A stretch of DNA of 64,000 nucleotides from Gordionus sp. m RMFG-2023 (taxonomy: Eukaryota > Nematomorpha > Gordioida > Chordodea > Parachordodidae). The stretch is from assembly GCF_954871325.1 (NCBI RefSeq), contig NC_088775.1:3509511-3573510 (forward strand), written 5' to 3'. Of this stretch, positions 11,766 to 23,649 are shown in pieces. Every line of letters begins with the position of its first letter. Position 1 is the stretch's first letter. The notes under the pieces were generated by a model, which was given only the letters and a program-made list of their open reading frames with translations, was not told the origin of the DNA and made no database searches. Position numbers and translations under genes: made by a program.

Positions 11766-13656
11766 TACAGAAAATGGGAATTGGGGCAGTATGAAATAAT
11801 AATTATATTATGTCAGCAAAAGGGACAAATTGCTTTAGGTTTATAAAGAAATAGAGTAATACAATTTAAAAAAAAATGAGTAAATTTCACACTTCATAAA
11901 AATAAATTTGTATCCCCTCTAGAAAAAGAAATTACAAATTTATGCGTCATCTTTTTGAACAACCTTTGGTTTTACAGAAATATTAAAGTTAGGGAAGAAA
12001 TATTAAAATCTAGGTGCATCATAAGTATTTTTCACTTTTGCCATTTTTTATTGCTTAATAAATAATACACTTACTTTTATTAAAGTTCCTTTTTACTCAT
12101 ATATGGAATGAATTGATCAGTATATGCAACAGAGTGAGCAAATTATCCAACAACCCTCACAAAAGGATTGGAATGCATTTTCCAGCAATGAAATGGAACT
12201 ACTTCTTGCAAACCTCTGTTTATTGGTTATGTATAAGTGTGTTATGAATAGCATGAGATCCTTTCAAGCAAAACAATATGATCACTTCTGACTATTAAAT
12301 TTAGATAGGCAGTTACAATCAGGCTAGAGGATATCAAAATAATAATAAAATTTTAAAAAAGTATAAAGGCAAACATATGTATTTGGACTTTATCATAGAA
12401 AGACATTTAAAACTTTCCAGCATATTTATTTGATCTCTATTATCTTCTAGATATGTAAGAAAATCAAGTTCAATATCAAAACTCACAAATTTGAAAATTA
12501 TCGTGATTGTTCTTATCAATCTCAGGATTCATTTGGAATCAAACTTTAAAAAATCGGAAAATTTTAGGTTAGATAATTACAGCCTTGAAATAAGCCAACA
12601 TACGCAGGGTCATTATTTCAGCTATTTGGATCTATGAGCCATTTTCCATAGTTTCTTAGTACAACCATTGTTGATTCATAAATTCTTTATAAAATTGTAT
12701 TTTAATCGTTTAATATACTAATGATATCATTTGTGAAGATAAAAGTCAGTGGGTGACAATAAAACCACAGATGATATAGTAATTGTGTTGACTATCTTTT
12801 GATGGTTCAGTAGATTTTCTTTCTTTAAATGATTATATTGTTATAAAATTCAAGGATATATTTTGTAAAAGAACAAGTGTGTGAACAAAAAAGGTTGATA
12901 TTAAAATAAAATATACCTTCATTGGTTATTTGTTTATGCCTCTAAAAAGGAATTGTAATTATTGAATTATTTCTTGACCCGGGGCTGGATGCCAGTATAG
13001 GGTAAACAAGACAGTTTGCCTATTATTTTATAATTTGCCTTGAAAGGCCTAAACTTGGAGGGAACATTTCTTATGTAAAGTTTCTACCACTCGTTCATTT
13101 TCATACTTCCTAATTTGACATAAATTTATATGTAGATTATAAAACTACTAAATTTTAAAGGAAAGGGGGTTCAAGCTTTTATATAAATATAGGAAAAATT
13201 ATAGATTTTACTTTATATCAAGTTAATATAACATTCATTAAAAATAGAAGGGGGGGGGAGATGCGAGGGTTTTACAGCTGATCTTAAATATTATTTATTA
13301 TAATTTCTGGTTAGTAATGTTTATCGTAGGAAGGGTAGGTTAAATTTTTCATAACTTATAGAACGTACATTTACCTATACCCTTAATGTTCTGTTTTCGA
13401 AAATAACCAATCCCAACGAGAAGAAAGTGTTTGCCATTAAATACTTAAAATTATAAACTAAAATGAGGGAGGGATCCTTAAAAATTAGAGACAATAAACT
13501 TTCTTTTTCCTTTAGGAGGGGCCTAAAATATCTTCAAAGCATTAAGGTTTTCACTAAATTATGTTATAGCATATGATTAAAAAATATTTATATGTAAAAT
13601 CAATATGCTTATGACGTATTTATCTTGTGGGAAAAGGGGGTGGGGGTCATTTATCG
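11766..13656. other. Intergenic, no supported gene
   Basis: Two short frames were weighed and left uncalled: plus 12123-12290 (MQQSEQIIQQPSQKDWNAF start) and minus 12519-12334 (contains YLEDNRDQINMLESF). Both have a somewhat coding-like composition but no supporting splice partners or family match. Short G runs occur at 13250 and 13635. The rest is AT-rich spacer. Confidence 0.35.
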
Positions 13657-13662
13657 TTTATT
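13657..13662 (-). promoter_or_regulatory. Candidate poly(A) signal AATAAA
   Basis: On the minus strand AATAAA lies about 150 nt downstream of the stop codon of the three-exon gene (stop at 13813-13815). Placement and motif fit a 3' UTR, but AATAAA arises easily by chance in such AT-rich DNA. Confidence 0.4.
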
Positions 13663-13812
13663 GTGAGAAAAATGTAAACTTCAAAATCACAAAAATATTA
13701 TTGACTAGATAAATATATGAAATATAATATGTAATAATAATTATAATAATCGGTGGTTAAATAATGTATGGGTAGGAAGGGTAACAAATGTAAAGAGGGG
13801 GTAGTGGAAGGG

Positions 13813-15341
13813 TTATTCTGGATTATAGTTCTCTTCGCTGGTAAAATAGCTGGTATATAATTCTTTAAAAACTTCGTCTACTTTTTGGATGACGGCATCT
13901 GCATCGTCATCCGTAACGCGAACAGGTGTCGAAGACCCTAAGTCGGGTAGGAACTCCAGGTTTGAAAGAGACTGTATTGAAATTTATAGAATACATTTAT
14001 ATATATATATAAATTATATTCAGAAGCGAAAGAATACTTATTATGGATTGACGGTTACTATTTTTTGCAATTGGGAAACAATTTAAAAACTTACAAGTCT
14101 ATTTATGTAACAATCACCTTATATTATGAATTAAGAAAGGGAATTCCGAATTCAAATGTTAAAGGGTGCAAAATATTTTTTTTTATTAATAATGCAATAG
14201 GGCTAAGAAGGTTAGGCTCATAATTAGCTTGTTAGTTTATATTAGGCTAAAAACATACCCAATTCATTATTTTTTTTTAACTCAAATGACAACATCTCAA
14301 ACGATGTACACAAGAAATGTACCCAAGTTTAAGCGATTTAGAGATGGGACTTTATGAAATATGTTGATTCAATGTGTTTTTTTTCCTGCAATGTGTTCTT
14401 TTCAAATGTGTTTTTTTTTTTAAATTTAAAAATCTAATTTTAGGGGGAAATAGATTCTCCCTTGTTTGGAATGCCTATCTTATATGAATCATAGGCAATT
14501 CCTTTGAAGTTAACCTTTGAGTAATTTAGGCCGCATTCATAGTGGATCCGATCCGACACGATTTAACAGCTGATCGATTTTTAAAATCTGTTTATGAGAT
14601 CAATTTTTTTGTAATAATATTAATTTTGTCTTTAATTCTATACATGATAATAACCTAAGAAATATTGGTTTTAATAAAGAAAAATTGATTCTCATAAACC
14701 GATTTTAAAAATCGATCAGCTGTTAAATCGTGTCGGATCGAATCCACTATGAATGCGGCCTTATAATTTATAAAAAAATTTTATAGAAAATCTAATATAA
14801 ATTTTATTAAATTCGAAAAGATCATGGCAAAGTTGTCTGAAGTTTATATGGTAGGTATTTCAAACATGATGAAATACGTTTCCGGTAAAATCAGTTTTTA
14901 AAAAAAAAATGATATGAAGTTGAAAAAAACACATTGACGCTAAAATATATAAAGGTTATTTATAATCGAACCTTTGAGTCCTCGCGGGAAACTGATGCAT
15001 TAGAAAATTGGTACAGGCTTTCATCGATGATACTAGAAGCCTCTTTCAAAACGAGGCTCAAGTTATTTAAATCCTTTATTTTATATATTTAAAAAAAATT
15101 GGATTTTAGAGTTTATTTTGTGGGCGAAGAAAAATTTTACCGGCTTTTCAATACTAAGGCCAGAGTCACTGGCGCAAGATTCTTCTTGGTGAGGGCATGA
15201 TGATGCATGATGTGAATTTGACTCATTATTTTCCAACAATTTAATATTATACGCAGTAAGAGCCCTTAGATGGCTTTCCAAAGTTTTGGCTATTTTTAAA
15301 ATTTTGAGATATTGATATTTTGGTACTGTTTCCATGTACAT
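13813..15341 (-). CDS. Three-exon gene, 153-residue protein of unknown function
   Basis: Exons: 15141-15341 (67 codons from ATG), 14972-15073 (34 codons) and 13813-13971 (52 codons plus stop). All junctions are phase 0 with GT donors and AG acceptors. The last acceptor is a good TTTCAATACAG. An in-frame stop lies just upstream of the first ATG with no acceptor between, which supports MYMETVPKYQ as the start. The protein is acidic and helix-rich. Residues 10-42 could form an amphipathic helix; a Ser/His/Cys-rich linker follows (SNSHHASSCPHQEE); the end, VTDDDADAVIQKVDEVFKEL then YTSYFTSEENYNPE, is again helical. No signal peptide or membrane segment. Codon content is less AT-rich than the flanks. 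Intron 1 is 67 nt; intron 2 is 1000 nt and holds palindromic MITE B. I do not recognise the family; it could be a subunit of a larger complex. Confidence 0.6.
14528..14761. mobile_element. Palindromic MITE B (in an intron of the 153-residue gene)
   Basis: Arms of about 90 bp are near-perfect inverted repeats, from AGGCCGCATTCATAGTGG at 14528 to its complement ending at 14761. The inner arm (GATTTAACAGCTGAT, then TTTTTAAAATC) is shared with MITE C at 22722-22959. The next outer block differs between B and C yet is matched within each element. The loop is about 50 bp. No ORF. It sits inside the second intron of the gene at 13813-15341. Confidence 0.85.
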
Positions 15342-15687
15342 CGAATTTTCGAACAAAATTTAAAACAATTTTTTAATAAATAATCATATTAAAACATATA
15401 TTGAACTAAATTTAAATTTAAAATATAATTAATCTTATTAACAAAAATATAATATGACCATAAGGCTTGTTAAGCGACATTCGGACAAAAATAAATAATT
15501 AAAACAACCTCATCCTATAACTACCAAATTATCTACAAATTTGTTTTGAAAGAATTTGTTTTAAATTTGACAAATTTAATTGTTAACTAAACGTTCACAT
15601 ATTTCAAGGTAAACATGACTTAAAAACTTATTTTCGGAAGAATAAGAAATTAATTAAAGATAAGAAAATTATAAAGAAAAAGTTATA

Positions 15688-15873
15688 TCACATATTTATA
15701 TACAATATTCGTAAAAATTTTTCTGCGAGATGATACGATTTTAAAAGCAACCCTTTCATATTATTAGATATATTAACACTCGGAACCCGAGACAAATCTA
15801 AAAAACTCTTTTTTAAATTTTTTTTTATATAGAAACCGGAAATCTTAAAAGTATCGTGAATCGGTGCTAACAT
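15688..15873 (-). CDS. Small minus-strand ORF, doubtful gene
   Basis: The frame starts at ATG (MLAPIHDTFKISG) and ends at 15688. A low-complexity Asn/Lys stretch in the middle coincides with a possible 39-nt GT-AG intron (GTTTCT...TTTTTTAG), whose removal would keep the frame and give a 48-residue peptide with RVPSVNISNNMKG. Composition on both sides looks coding. Nearby genes do have introns this short. There is no family match, no poly(A) evidence and no splice route into the gene at 15341. Confidence 0.25.
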   Translation of the reverse strand: MLAPIHDTFKISGFYIKKNLKKSFLDLSRVPSVNISNNMKGLLLKSYHLAEKFLRILYINM

Positions 15874-16504
15874 AATTAAATAATTTATATAAAGTTTTTA
15901 AATGTATTTATTTTAGAAGGTATTTCTTTATTTTCTTGATTACCTTTAACCGTAGTTTAAAAAAAAAATAAGTCCGTTCCCTGGATTAACCTATTTTCGA
16001 TACTTATTTTTAATAATTTTGGAACTAGTCATTCTATTTTTGGTTTAAGTGTTGGGGTAGCATTGTTATTTTTCTTTTCGTTTTTTACAAAATCAAAATT
16101 ATAATATTTTTTTTGACCAAAATATCCATTAAACCTTTGCTTTTTTTTCCTCTAAAAAAATATTAAAGAGAACCTATATCAAAAACTGTGCAAATCCCTT
16201 CCCCCCTTCCTCCATGTTTTCACCGAAATCATCAAATACAAACATTTACGTAAGTTATTTTCTTCAAAAGGAAAGTTTAAAAATAATAATTATGACAAAT
16301 ATCATTTGTTTTTTTTAATATTTCTTTTCACTTGAAAATCATAACAAAACATATTTATATTTAATTTTACCAATTTTGTTAAATTCAAAAAATATTGAAT
16401 AACAATTGTTATTAAAATAAAATTATCAATTTAAATGCTTAACAAGAAAAAAAATTAAATTCATGGATTTTTGAACGTACAAATAATGTGTAAATTTAAT
16501 GCTT

Positions 16505-16775
16505 TCAATACGCAACTCTTCGTCTTAAATATACCATATCAATTGAGAGCGCAAGAATATAAGGCAATTGTTTTCTATCATCGTTTTTATTAAAATACCA
16601 TGTGTTGTCTTTAGTAACCATAACATTGCTAAACGCAGAAATTATACTAAAATTGTTTTCACCTTATCAAATCATCAATTTTTTCAATAAGCGGCCCTTC
16701 GTTTTTAGTACCATACCATGCAAATGCAGGATTTATTTGGGACTTCCCCACCAGCTTGCACAAAGCCTGGCCCAT
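16505..16775 (-). CDS. Two-exon gene for a 78-residue protein with a possible 34-nt intron
   Basis: Exon 1 is 16663-16775 (MGQALCKLVG, ending GPLIEKIDDLI plus two bases). Exon 2 is 16505-16628 (VMVTKDNTWYFNKND to LRRRVAY stop). The GT-AG intron between them (GTGAAA...GCGTTTAG) is only 34 nt; its removal joins the frames in phase 2 and makes a serine. Both exons are markedly less AT-rich than the flanks. The N-terminus, Met-Gly with Cys6, is of the kind that can be N-myristoylated and palmitoylated, though MGQALCKL is not a perfect myristoylation site. No transmembrane segment. An upstream acceptor (GTAG just before GAGGATATG) allows an alternative in which exon 1 is internal. Family not recognised. 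A recent unspliced pseudogene cannot be excluded. Confidence 0.5.
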
Positions 16776-19117
16776 ATCCTCTACCACGAAGGGATTTTAG
16801 AGATCCAATTGAACAAGAATCAAAGATATTTATTTTAAGCAGTAAATAAGATAATAATGTTTATTCACTATTTATAAGTAAGTTTTAAAAATAAAATAAC
16901 ATTATATTTGTTTTTTAAAATTTTTAAATGATATTTTATAAAAAAAAATTGCTTTTTAAAATAGATAACCCTTTCTAAACAAAATTGAAATATAAATAAT
17001 TCCTCTAAAAAAAAACGAAAAGTTTTTTTAAATAATAGAAAATCTTACCATAAACAACCCTCAATCCTTAATATTTTTAAAAAAGGTTCTGGTATAGGGT
17101 TTAACAAAACTAAATTTGATAACTTTGGTTAAGGTTCTCATTTCTGACTAAAATTAGGGTTTCAACCAATTATTACTACATGGAAATTTGAATAGTCATT
17201 TACATTTAAATCACAAATTAAAAATTAAAATTGCAATTAAAATAGTTATTTTAATCCTAATATTTATGTTAGTTGGAGTTGAAACATTCCAAATCAATGC
17301 TAATTCTTATACGATATTTTATTATTATTATTATTAACGATTATAGCTTTCATATCTTCATCCCATATACTTATAAAACAATCTCTGAGAACTAATATCT
17401 TTCCAACCAGTTCTTACGATGTTATTTTGATTATTATGGCAATGACCATGAATTAAAGCTTTCATATCATGATCCCACATAATGGCTTCATTTAAAGAGT
17501 GCCAAAATTATGCTTACTCGATAATGGGATTAGTGTGCAAACCACATATATAAACAATATGATTTCTGTTACTACTTTACATCTTATGATATCTTAATAC
17601 GAAGATTACTTATCGCACAATTATTAAATGTAAATTTAAATAACAAATTTTTCAAAATACAAAGAAAATATTTAAATATAAAGCATATATACATTTAGTA
17701 ATTTTGAAAGTTCTAACAAAATTTAAGTAAAAAACCATATTGAAACCCCACAAATAAATAGCTCATTTCATATTCCTCATGAGCCAAATCTCAGCATTGC
17801 ATCTACCAAATACAACTATCCATTTTGTAAGAAATAATTACAAAGTTGCATTTTTCTCCATTTTCACGCTATTAAAACAACACGTGTGATTTATAAAAAT
17901 CTCATCTTTTATAAAATCCATACGATTGAAAAATGGTGAAATAATATCTAAAAATTTAGTCAAAAAGTTTTTTTTTAGGTTTGCAATATCTAGAAAAATT
18001 AGTTGCCCCACAAGCCATGGGAATTTTACCGAAACATAAGAATCCCATATTAATTTTAAAATCGAATGCCATTTGTGTAGGTAGGATATCGATAAATGAT
18101 GGGGAATTTTTATGGGGTGGGGGAATGGATTTTATCTAGAATATTTATTTATTTTTTTTTGGCATATGAAAATTAACGATATCCGGAAAAAGGGTAATGA
18201 TGCAAATCGCGTAAAATTAAACCTCTTTTAAAAAAATCAAAAAAAAAAAATTAGCCCAACTTTACTAAGTAAAAACGTATTATTTTTTTAAAAAAAAAAC
18301 AAACGAAATGAAATGAAGTTTAAGATAGTTATGGTTTAGGAAGGCTAAAAGGTTTTAAGCCAATTTTTTTAAAAATGTTTTATTTTGGGCGCCATAACCT
18401 TGAACGCGAATATCTCTAAAAAAAATGATAATGGTTACAAATAAATTTTAGAAAGGTAACAAATGGGTTCCTTTTTGTTAAAAATATATTATAAATATAT
18501 GAAAATTTCACGTTTACATTTATTTCTTTTTCAAGTTTTTGAAGAAAAACTAATAAAGATAAAAACTATTTTTAAAGAGTTGTTAAATTACCTAACTTTG
18601 ACTATCTCTATTGTGGCTTGAGTCAAGCTTTTAGCCAAAAACTGATTAGGATTCTAAGTTGAGTCTCAGCTTGAAGATGGATTCTAATATTTATTTTTTT
18701 TAAAAAATAAAAATATGGTTACGCTGGTTTATGGTTGACTAACGTTAGGTAAGTTTACAAAATTTAACAATACTATTAGGAAAGAAAGATTTTTCTATCT
18801 TCTTCCTTTTTTTATTAAATAATATTTTTTTTTTAAAATAATTTATTTTATCTTTTACCACTAAAACTTTCTAGGGCGAAAATTATCTCCTAGTGTGACT
18901 CGAGTTTAAAATGTGGCGATTGGGTATTTAAGGTACTAAAAAATAGGATATTGCAAATAGATTGGGGACCATATTTCAAATTTGATTTTATTGAAGATAA
19001 AATTCATTATAAGGCACCGATTCTCCATCGCTTTCTATTATTAAAAAAACTTATCATAAATTTTTTTAAACTTTTGGCATCAATATAACAAAGACATTTG
19101 AAAACGGTAATGGTATG
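16776..19117. other. Gene-free stretch with scattered low-complexity runs
   Basis: AT-rich with many A/T homopolymers. At 17335-17500 a 30-bp stretch (AAGCTTTCATATC...ATCCCA) occurs twice, and minus-strand frames there contain fragments such as IMWDHDMKALIHGHCHNN that may be old element debris. A stretch of about 90 bp at 17095-17185 is similar to 25875-25955 (shared AAGGTTCTCATTTCTG versus TAGGTTCTCATTTCTG). No host gene supported. Confidence 0.4.
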
Positions 19118-20830
19118 TGTTGTAAATTTTAAATTAGTTAAATTTGTACTTTATATTTAATTTGCATAAAGAATTCTTTTGGATTTATTATTATAACGCG
19201 TGATAAAAATATTATATTTGAATAGTTATGAATATTAGTTATAAAGAAGATTGAAAAAAGTATAAAAAGGCCAATTTTTACCATACAAAAATATCTTTTA
19301 TAATTATTAACTTTTTTGTATTTTATTTTATTTTTTATTTTAATTTATATTAATTTATTTTTATTATGTTTTTATCTTATTATTTAATAAAGATTTAGTA
19401 TCATTTTAGTTCTAACTTTTCTTATTTGACGAATATTATAGAAAAGTATATATAATCGAGGATATTAGTCTGATTTAGTATCATTTTAGTTCTAACCTTT
19501 CTTTATTTGACAACGGTTCTAATCACTCAATCTTTAGAAAAACTTCTAAATGTTACATTGGTGCTGGAGAGCGGAGGAGACCGGCCCTTTACAATAATTC
19601 AGTCTAATTAACTCTGAAAAAAGATTAGGGGATGTATGAAATGACGATCGACACAAAGACAAAGAATTAGGTCAATGAAACATGGTGTCAATATCAATGG
19701 TCGTAATTCGAAAAAGAATAGAATTAGTCGTTTAATTAAAAGGAATACGTCACAAGAGATCGTTATACGTACAAGTGATCGATGTAGCTAAAAGAAATTC
19801 GTTATAAATAAAGATATACGATTAACTGTTATTTAAGTTGATAATATTTAGCAAAATATCAGGTTGTTGATTAACCAAAATATTCATAGAGAAACGGCTT
19901 TTCGTCATTAGAAAATTTATGCGCAATCGAGCTCAATTAGAGATCGGATTTTTTATTTTGGATCAAAAGATACAAGAAATCATTATCGTATAAGAGATCT
20001 TAAGACAACGTGGATATCTGGACAAGCGACTAGGTAGAACAAGTGGTCAAGACGTTATGCTACAATCGTTAATCGTTGACCAATATAGCCAATTATTACC
20101 GAGACTTTAGTCTAAGATACGGAAATCGACAATCATAGGAACAAGAATTCGTGAAAACAATCGTTTATCGCAGACCAATCAATTGTTTATCGAGATAAAG
20201 AGCTAATCGTGGATTACAAGAGAATGATAGAAAACAATTAAGACAGACTAGCAAAAAACAAGAGATGAAAAAGAAACTGGATGTCATCGATAATCGTTCA
20301 TCAATCGTGGATAGTGGAAGACAGGCGTGTATCAAGTTCGTCAGTGGCCTACATAGATAAAAAGCTGATCGTTGCACAGGGTGACAAGCGACAGAAGATA
20401 GAATTCAAAAATTTCAAGCGATGATCGAATACAGACGGTCGTTCGAAACCAAGAATACTAGACAAAAGTCAGCCTTCGTTAGAACTTAGAAGACAGCAAA
20501 GATTAAGAAGAATAGATATGGTGTATATACGAGGTCAGTAAAGTCGAAATCGAAAGAAGATTGATTATTCGCAGAATGTTGGGTCTAATTTAAGTAGGGA
20601 GGTGTTGTAAATTTTAGATTAGTTAAATTTGTACTTTATATTTAATTTGCAAAAAGAATTCTTTTGGATTTATTATTATAACGCGTGATAAAAATATTAT
20701 ATTTGAATAGTTATGAATATTAGTTATAAAGAAGATTGAAAAAAGTATAAAAAGGCCAATTTTTACCATACAAAAATATCTTTTATAATTATTAACTTTT
20801 TTGTATTTTATTTTTATTTTTATTAATCTT
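19118..20830. mobile_element. Old LTR-type element without coding capacity
   Basis: Direct repeats beginning TGTTGTAAATTTTA occur at 19118 and 20603 and agree almost completely for about 220 bp before diverging. The second is preceded by a purine tract, AAGTAGGGAGG, placed like a polypurine tract. The first repeat can be read as an LTR to about 19557 (ending TTACA), followed by TTGGTGCTGG, which resembles primer-binding sites of Pao/BEL-type elements. The interior (19558-20602) has no gag or pol. The 3' limit is unclear because the second repeat loses similarity. It is an old, broken, non-autonomous fossil. Confidence 0.6.
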
Positions 20831-21049
20831 TTTTATTATTTTTACTTTTATAATTTTGTTTGATTTCATGATTTCGTGATTCCTAATTTTTATTAATTTC
20901 TTTTTTATATATATATTTGTTTTCTATTTTTATTTTTAGGTCTCAAAAGTTCCACTTTCAACATTCCTAATTATTATTTTTATATATATATTTCTTTTTA
21001 TATTTAGGTTTTGATTCCAATGTCAAATCTCCTCCTTGTGACAGTATGC

Positions 21050-22239
21050 AGTAAAAAAAAATCAATATAAAATTATCTAGCGACCTATATACGTTTTATT
21101 TTCTAAATTCTAATAATACAGGATAGCCTTGAAGTTGGCCCCGAAATTTTATTCTTTGAATATCTCAAAAACGGTGATGGTAAAAATCAAATTAAAAAGT
21201 ACTTCCAATAGATAAATCAAATTATGAGGCCAACCTGGCCAACCTGATTTTAAACGCATTGCCATTTTTCGCAGAGACATTCAGAGATAACATTCGTACC
21301 CCCTGAACTGGATTTTGCCCAAAAAAATTTTTCGGCCGAGCTCAGGTCGGGTTTCATCGGGTATGGGTATATCAAAATTAAAATACACCACTGCCCGTGT
21401 ATCCGAGCCGGGCTGGGCTTGCTAGGTGCAACTGGTGTAGAAAAATTAAAAATAAAATTCCCAATCTTATAACTAAAATAAATTGTTATCCTCTGTAGAA
21501 AGATGATATTATCGTTTATAATTTTTTAAAATTGTTTGTTTGCTTTGTTATAGAATAAGATGTTCATTGTTTTGATCATTAACAACATTAACAAAAAAAT
21601 TCACTACTAAATATTCATCGTGTATTTCATAACTAAATATATATATTATTGTAACATTTTTTTATTTTAAGTTGACTGAATATGTCCATAGAACATAATG
21701 TTTCGGCCAGCAAATATAGTGGTTGAGAGAATTTAGAGAATAAAATAAATAGTATAAATAAATTAACTACTTAATACTTTATTAATTAATATAAATACTA
21801 ATTACATAATTATAACTAACATAAGAAATTAAAATAAGAAATTAAAATAATATAAAAAAAATTAAAATTAAGTTCGTAAAATCATTATATTTAACATGAA
21901 AAATATCCTCGATTATATATACTTTTATAATATTCATATACATAATATTTAAAAAACAAACTGAAATAATCTTGAACTTTATTTAATCTGAATAATAAAT
22001 CTTTTTTATTCATTTTTCTTTAACTCATTTGACTATTACAACAAATATAATATTACTTAACCTAAATATCTATCACGTATTTTATAAGAAAATTAGTAGG
22101 CAAGGTAAACACACTGAAACAACTCGAGGAATTTTTTTAATATTATTATTTTTTTTACTTATTATGGGGTGGAAATTTTTTGATGTAATAATAATTCGAA
22201 GTTTCCATTACTCAAAAGGTTTTTCAAAAATTGAATTTC
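21050..22239. other. Intergenic stretch with repeat debris
   Basis: A GC-richer patch at 21310-21430 (GGTCGGGTTTCATCGGGTA, GAGCCGGGCTGGGCTTG) resembles patches at 34690-34760, 48950-49020 and 60570-60690, suggesting a degenerate dispersed repeat. The run around 21895-21935 is an inverted match to 19440-19465 in the LTR-type element. No gene supported. Confidence 0.4.
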
Positions 22240-22690
22240 ATATTTTTTTTTCTTGTAAAAATTTTCACAATTCTTAAATATTTACATTAAAAAAATGGAA
22301 TATACTGTTTTAAATGCTATTAAGTTAGGGCCATAATTTCTTTTGTAAAAATTTTTTTTAACAATTCTTCTACATTAAAAAAATAGAGTATATTTATCTA
22401 AAATTTTTAAAGAGACGTGCGCTATATTGTATGCTACTAAGGTTAGGACTATTAAATCAAACACTAGATAAATTAAACAATTTATTTGAATAAACATAAT
22501 ATAAACTGATAATATATAGATATATATAATTTTAAGAAAAAAAAACATAAATAGTTCTATATAAATTTATATCATTTAAAAAATTTAATGGGAGGAATGA
22601 AGATTTTCTCAGTTCCGGGATGCTCGCCTTAATAATGCCTCCATAAGCGCGCAATACGTTGAGTATGGGTCGATATATCATTTAGGTCTA
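22240..22690 (+). repeat. Dispersed direct repeat, left copy
   Basis: This stretch matches 25395-25845 in the same orientation. Shared segments include TTTTCACAATTCTTAAAT, GCTATATTG with ATGCTACTAAG, and ACATAAATAGTT. It begins with short tandem subunits of about 100 bp (repeated AATTCTT...ACATTAAAAA units). The two copies flank the reverse-transcriptase remnant at 23650-25360. Confidence 0.7.
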
Positions 22691-22721
22691 TAGAGTTTCT
22701 GCTGTGATTGACCGAGTAATC

Positions 22722-22959
22722 TAGAATTCATAGTGGCGCGATTGCGATCGCGATTTAACAGCTGATTGATTTTTAAAATCTGTTTATGAGATCAATTTTT
22801 ATTTATTAATATTAATTTTCTTCTCTTCTTTTCTAATTCAAATTTTAATAATAATCTAAGAAATAATGATTTTAATAAAGAATAATTGATCTCATAAACA
22901 GATTTTAAAAATCAATCAGCTGTTAAATCGCGATCGCAATCGCGCCACTATGAATTCAG
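22722..22959. mobile_element. Palindromic MITE C
   Basis: Inverted arms of about 95 bp run from GAATTCATAGTGGCGCGATT to its complement ending near 22959. The core GATTTAACAGCTGAT is shared with MITE B; the block outside it (CGCGATTGCGATCGC) is unlike MITE B but is repeated faithfully on the opposite arm. Central loop about 50 bp. No ORF. Confidence 0.85.
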
Positions 22960-23649
22960 GGTAATGATCATATCCATTTTCTTTAAGATTGTTATAACTT
23001 GAAAAAAATATCAAATTTTATTTGTGCGACCGCATATTTATTATGGGGAACTTCGAATGTTTCTTCGAAAAACTCCCATTTCCCTCCTAGTTCATCAAAT
23101 ATAGTTATTTACAATAAATTTTTAATACAAACTGTTATAAAATTTCTACATTTTTGTAATTTATTATTTTTATTAAATATTTTATATGTTTTTTTTTATA
23201 TACTTGATATAATTATTTTATTCATATTATATCATGATTAAATATTCAAAATAAAGCGATAATCAATTTTTATTTTCCTAATGACTTCTTTTAATTTACA
23301 CTCACTTTTATACCCATTTATACCATTTAAAACGCAATTTGTACTAAATTTTGTAACGATTTGCACACGTTTTATTTAAACTCAATTTGTACAATTTTGT
23401 GCCCATTTACACCGTTTTAAACTTATTCTGCTACCATTTTCTAATTTTTAGGTCCAAAATTTAAAATATTCTTTAAAATACGTTTCGTTTAAAATTTTGG
23501 AAACTCACTGAAACTCGGGGAAATTTTTAATATTTATTTTATTTATTTAAAAACAGAAAATGAATATATGAACGTATAATTATAGTCTACAGAACAAAAT
23601 GAATATGTACGAAAAATTTAAAAAATAACAATGAAGACTGGTGATGGTA

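Noticed and set aside
12123-12519. Plus frame with MQQSEQIIQQPSQKDWNAF and minus frame with YLEDNRDQINMLESF
   Set aside because: Somewhat coding-like, but on opposite strands, without splice partners, start context or a family match.
13889-14086. Plus-strand 65-codon ORF
   Set aside because: Antisense to exon 3 of the 153-residue gene and becomes low-complexity.
16602-16838. Plus-strand 78-codon ORF
   Set aside because: Antisense to the two-exon minus-strand gene, whose frames and splice phases are better supported.
17335-17520. Possible MADF-like or transposon peptide on the minus strand (IMWDHDMKALIHGHCHNN)
   Set aside because: Several stops, a local direct repeat and no convincing motif order.
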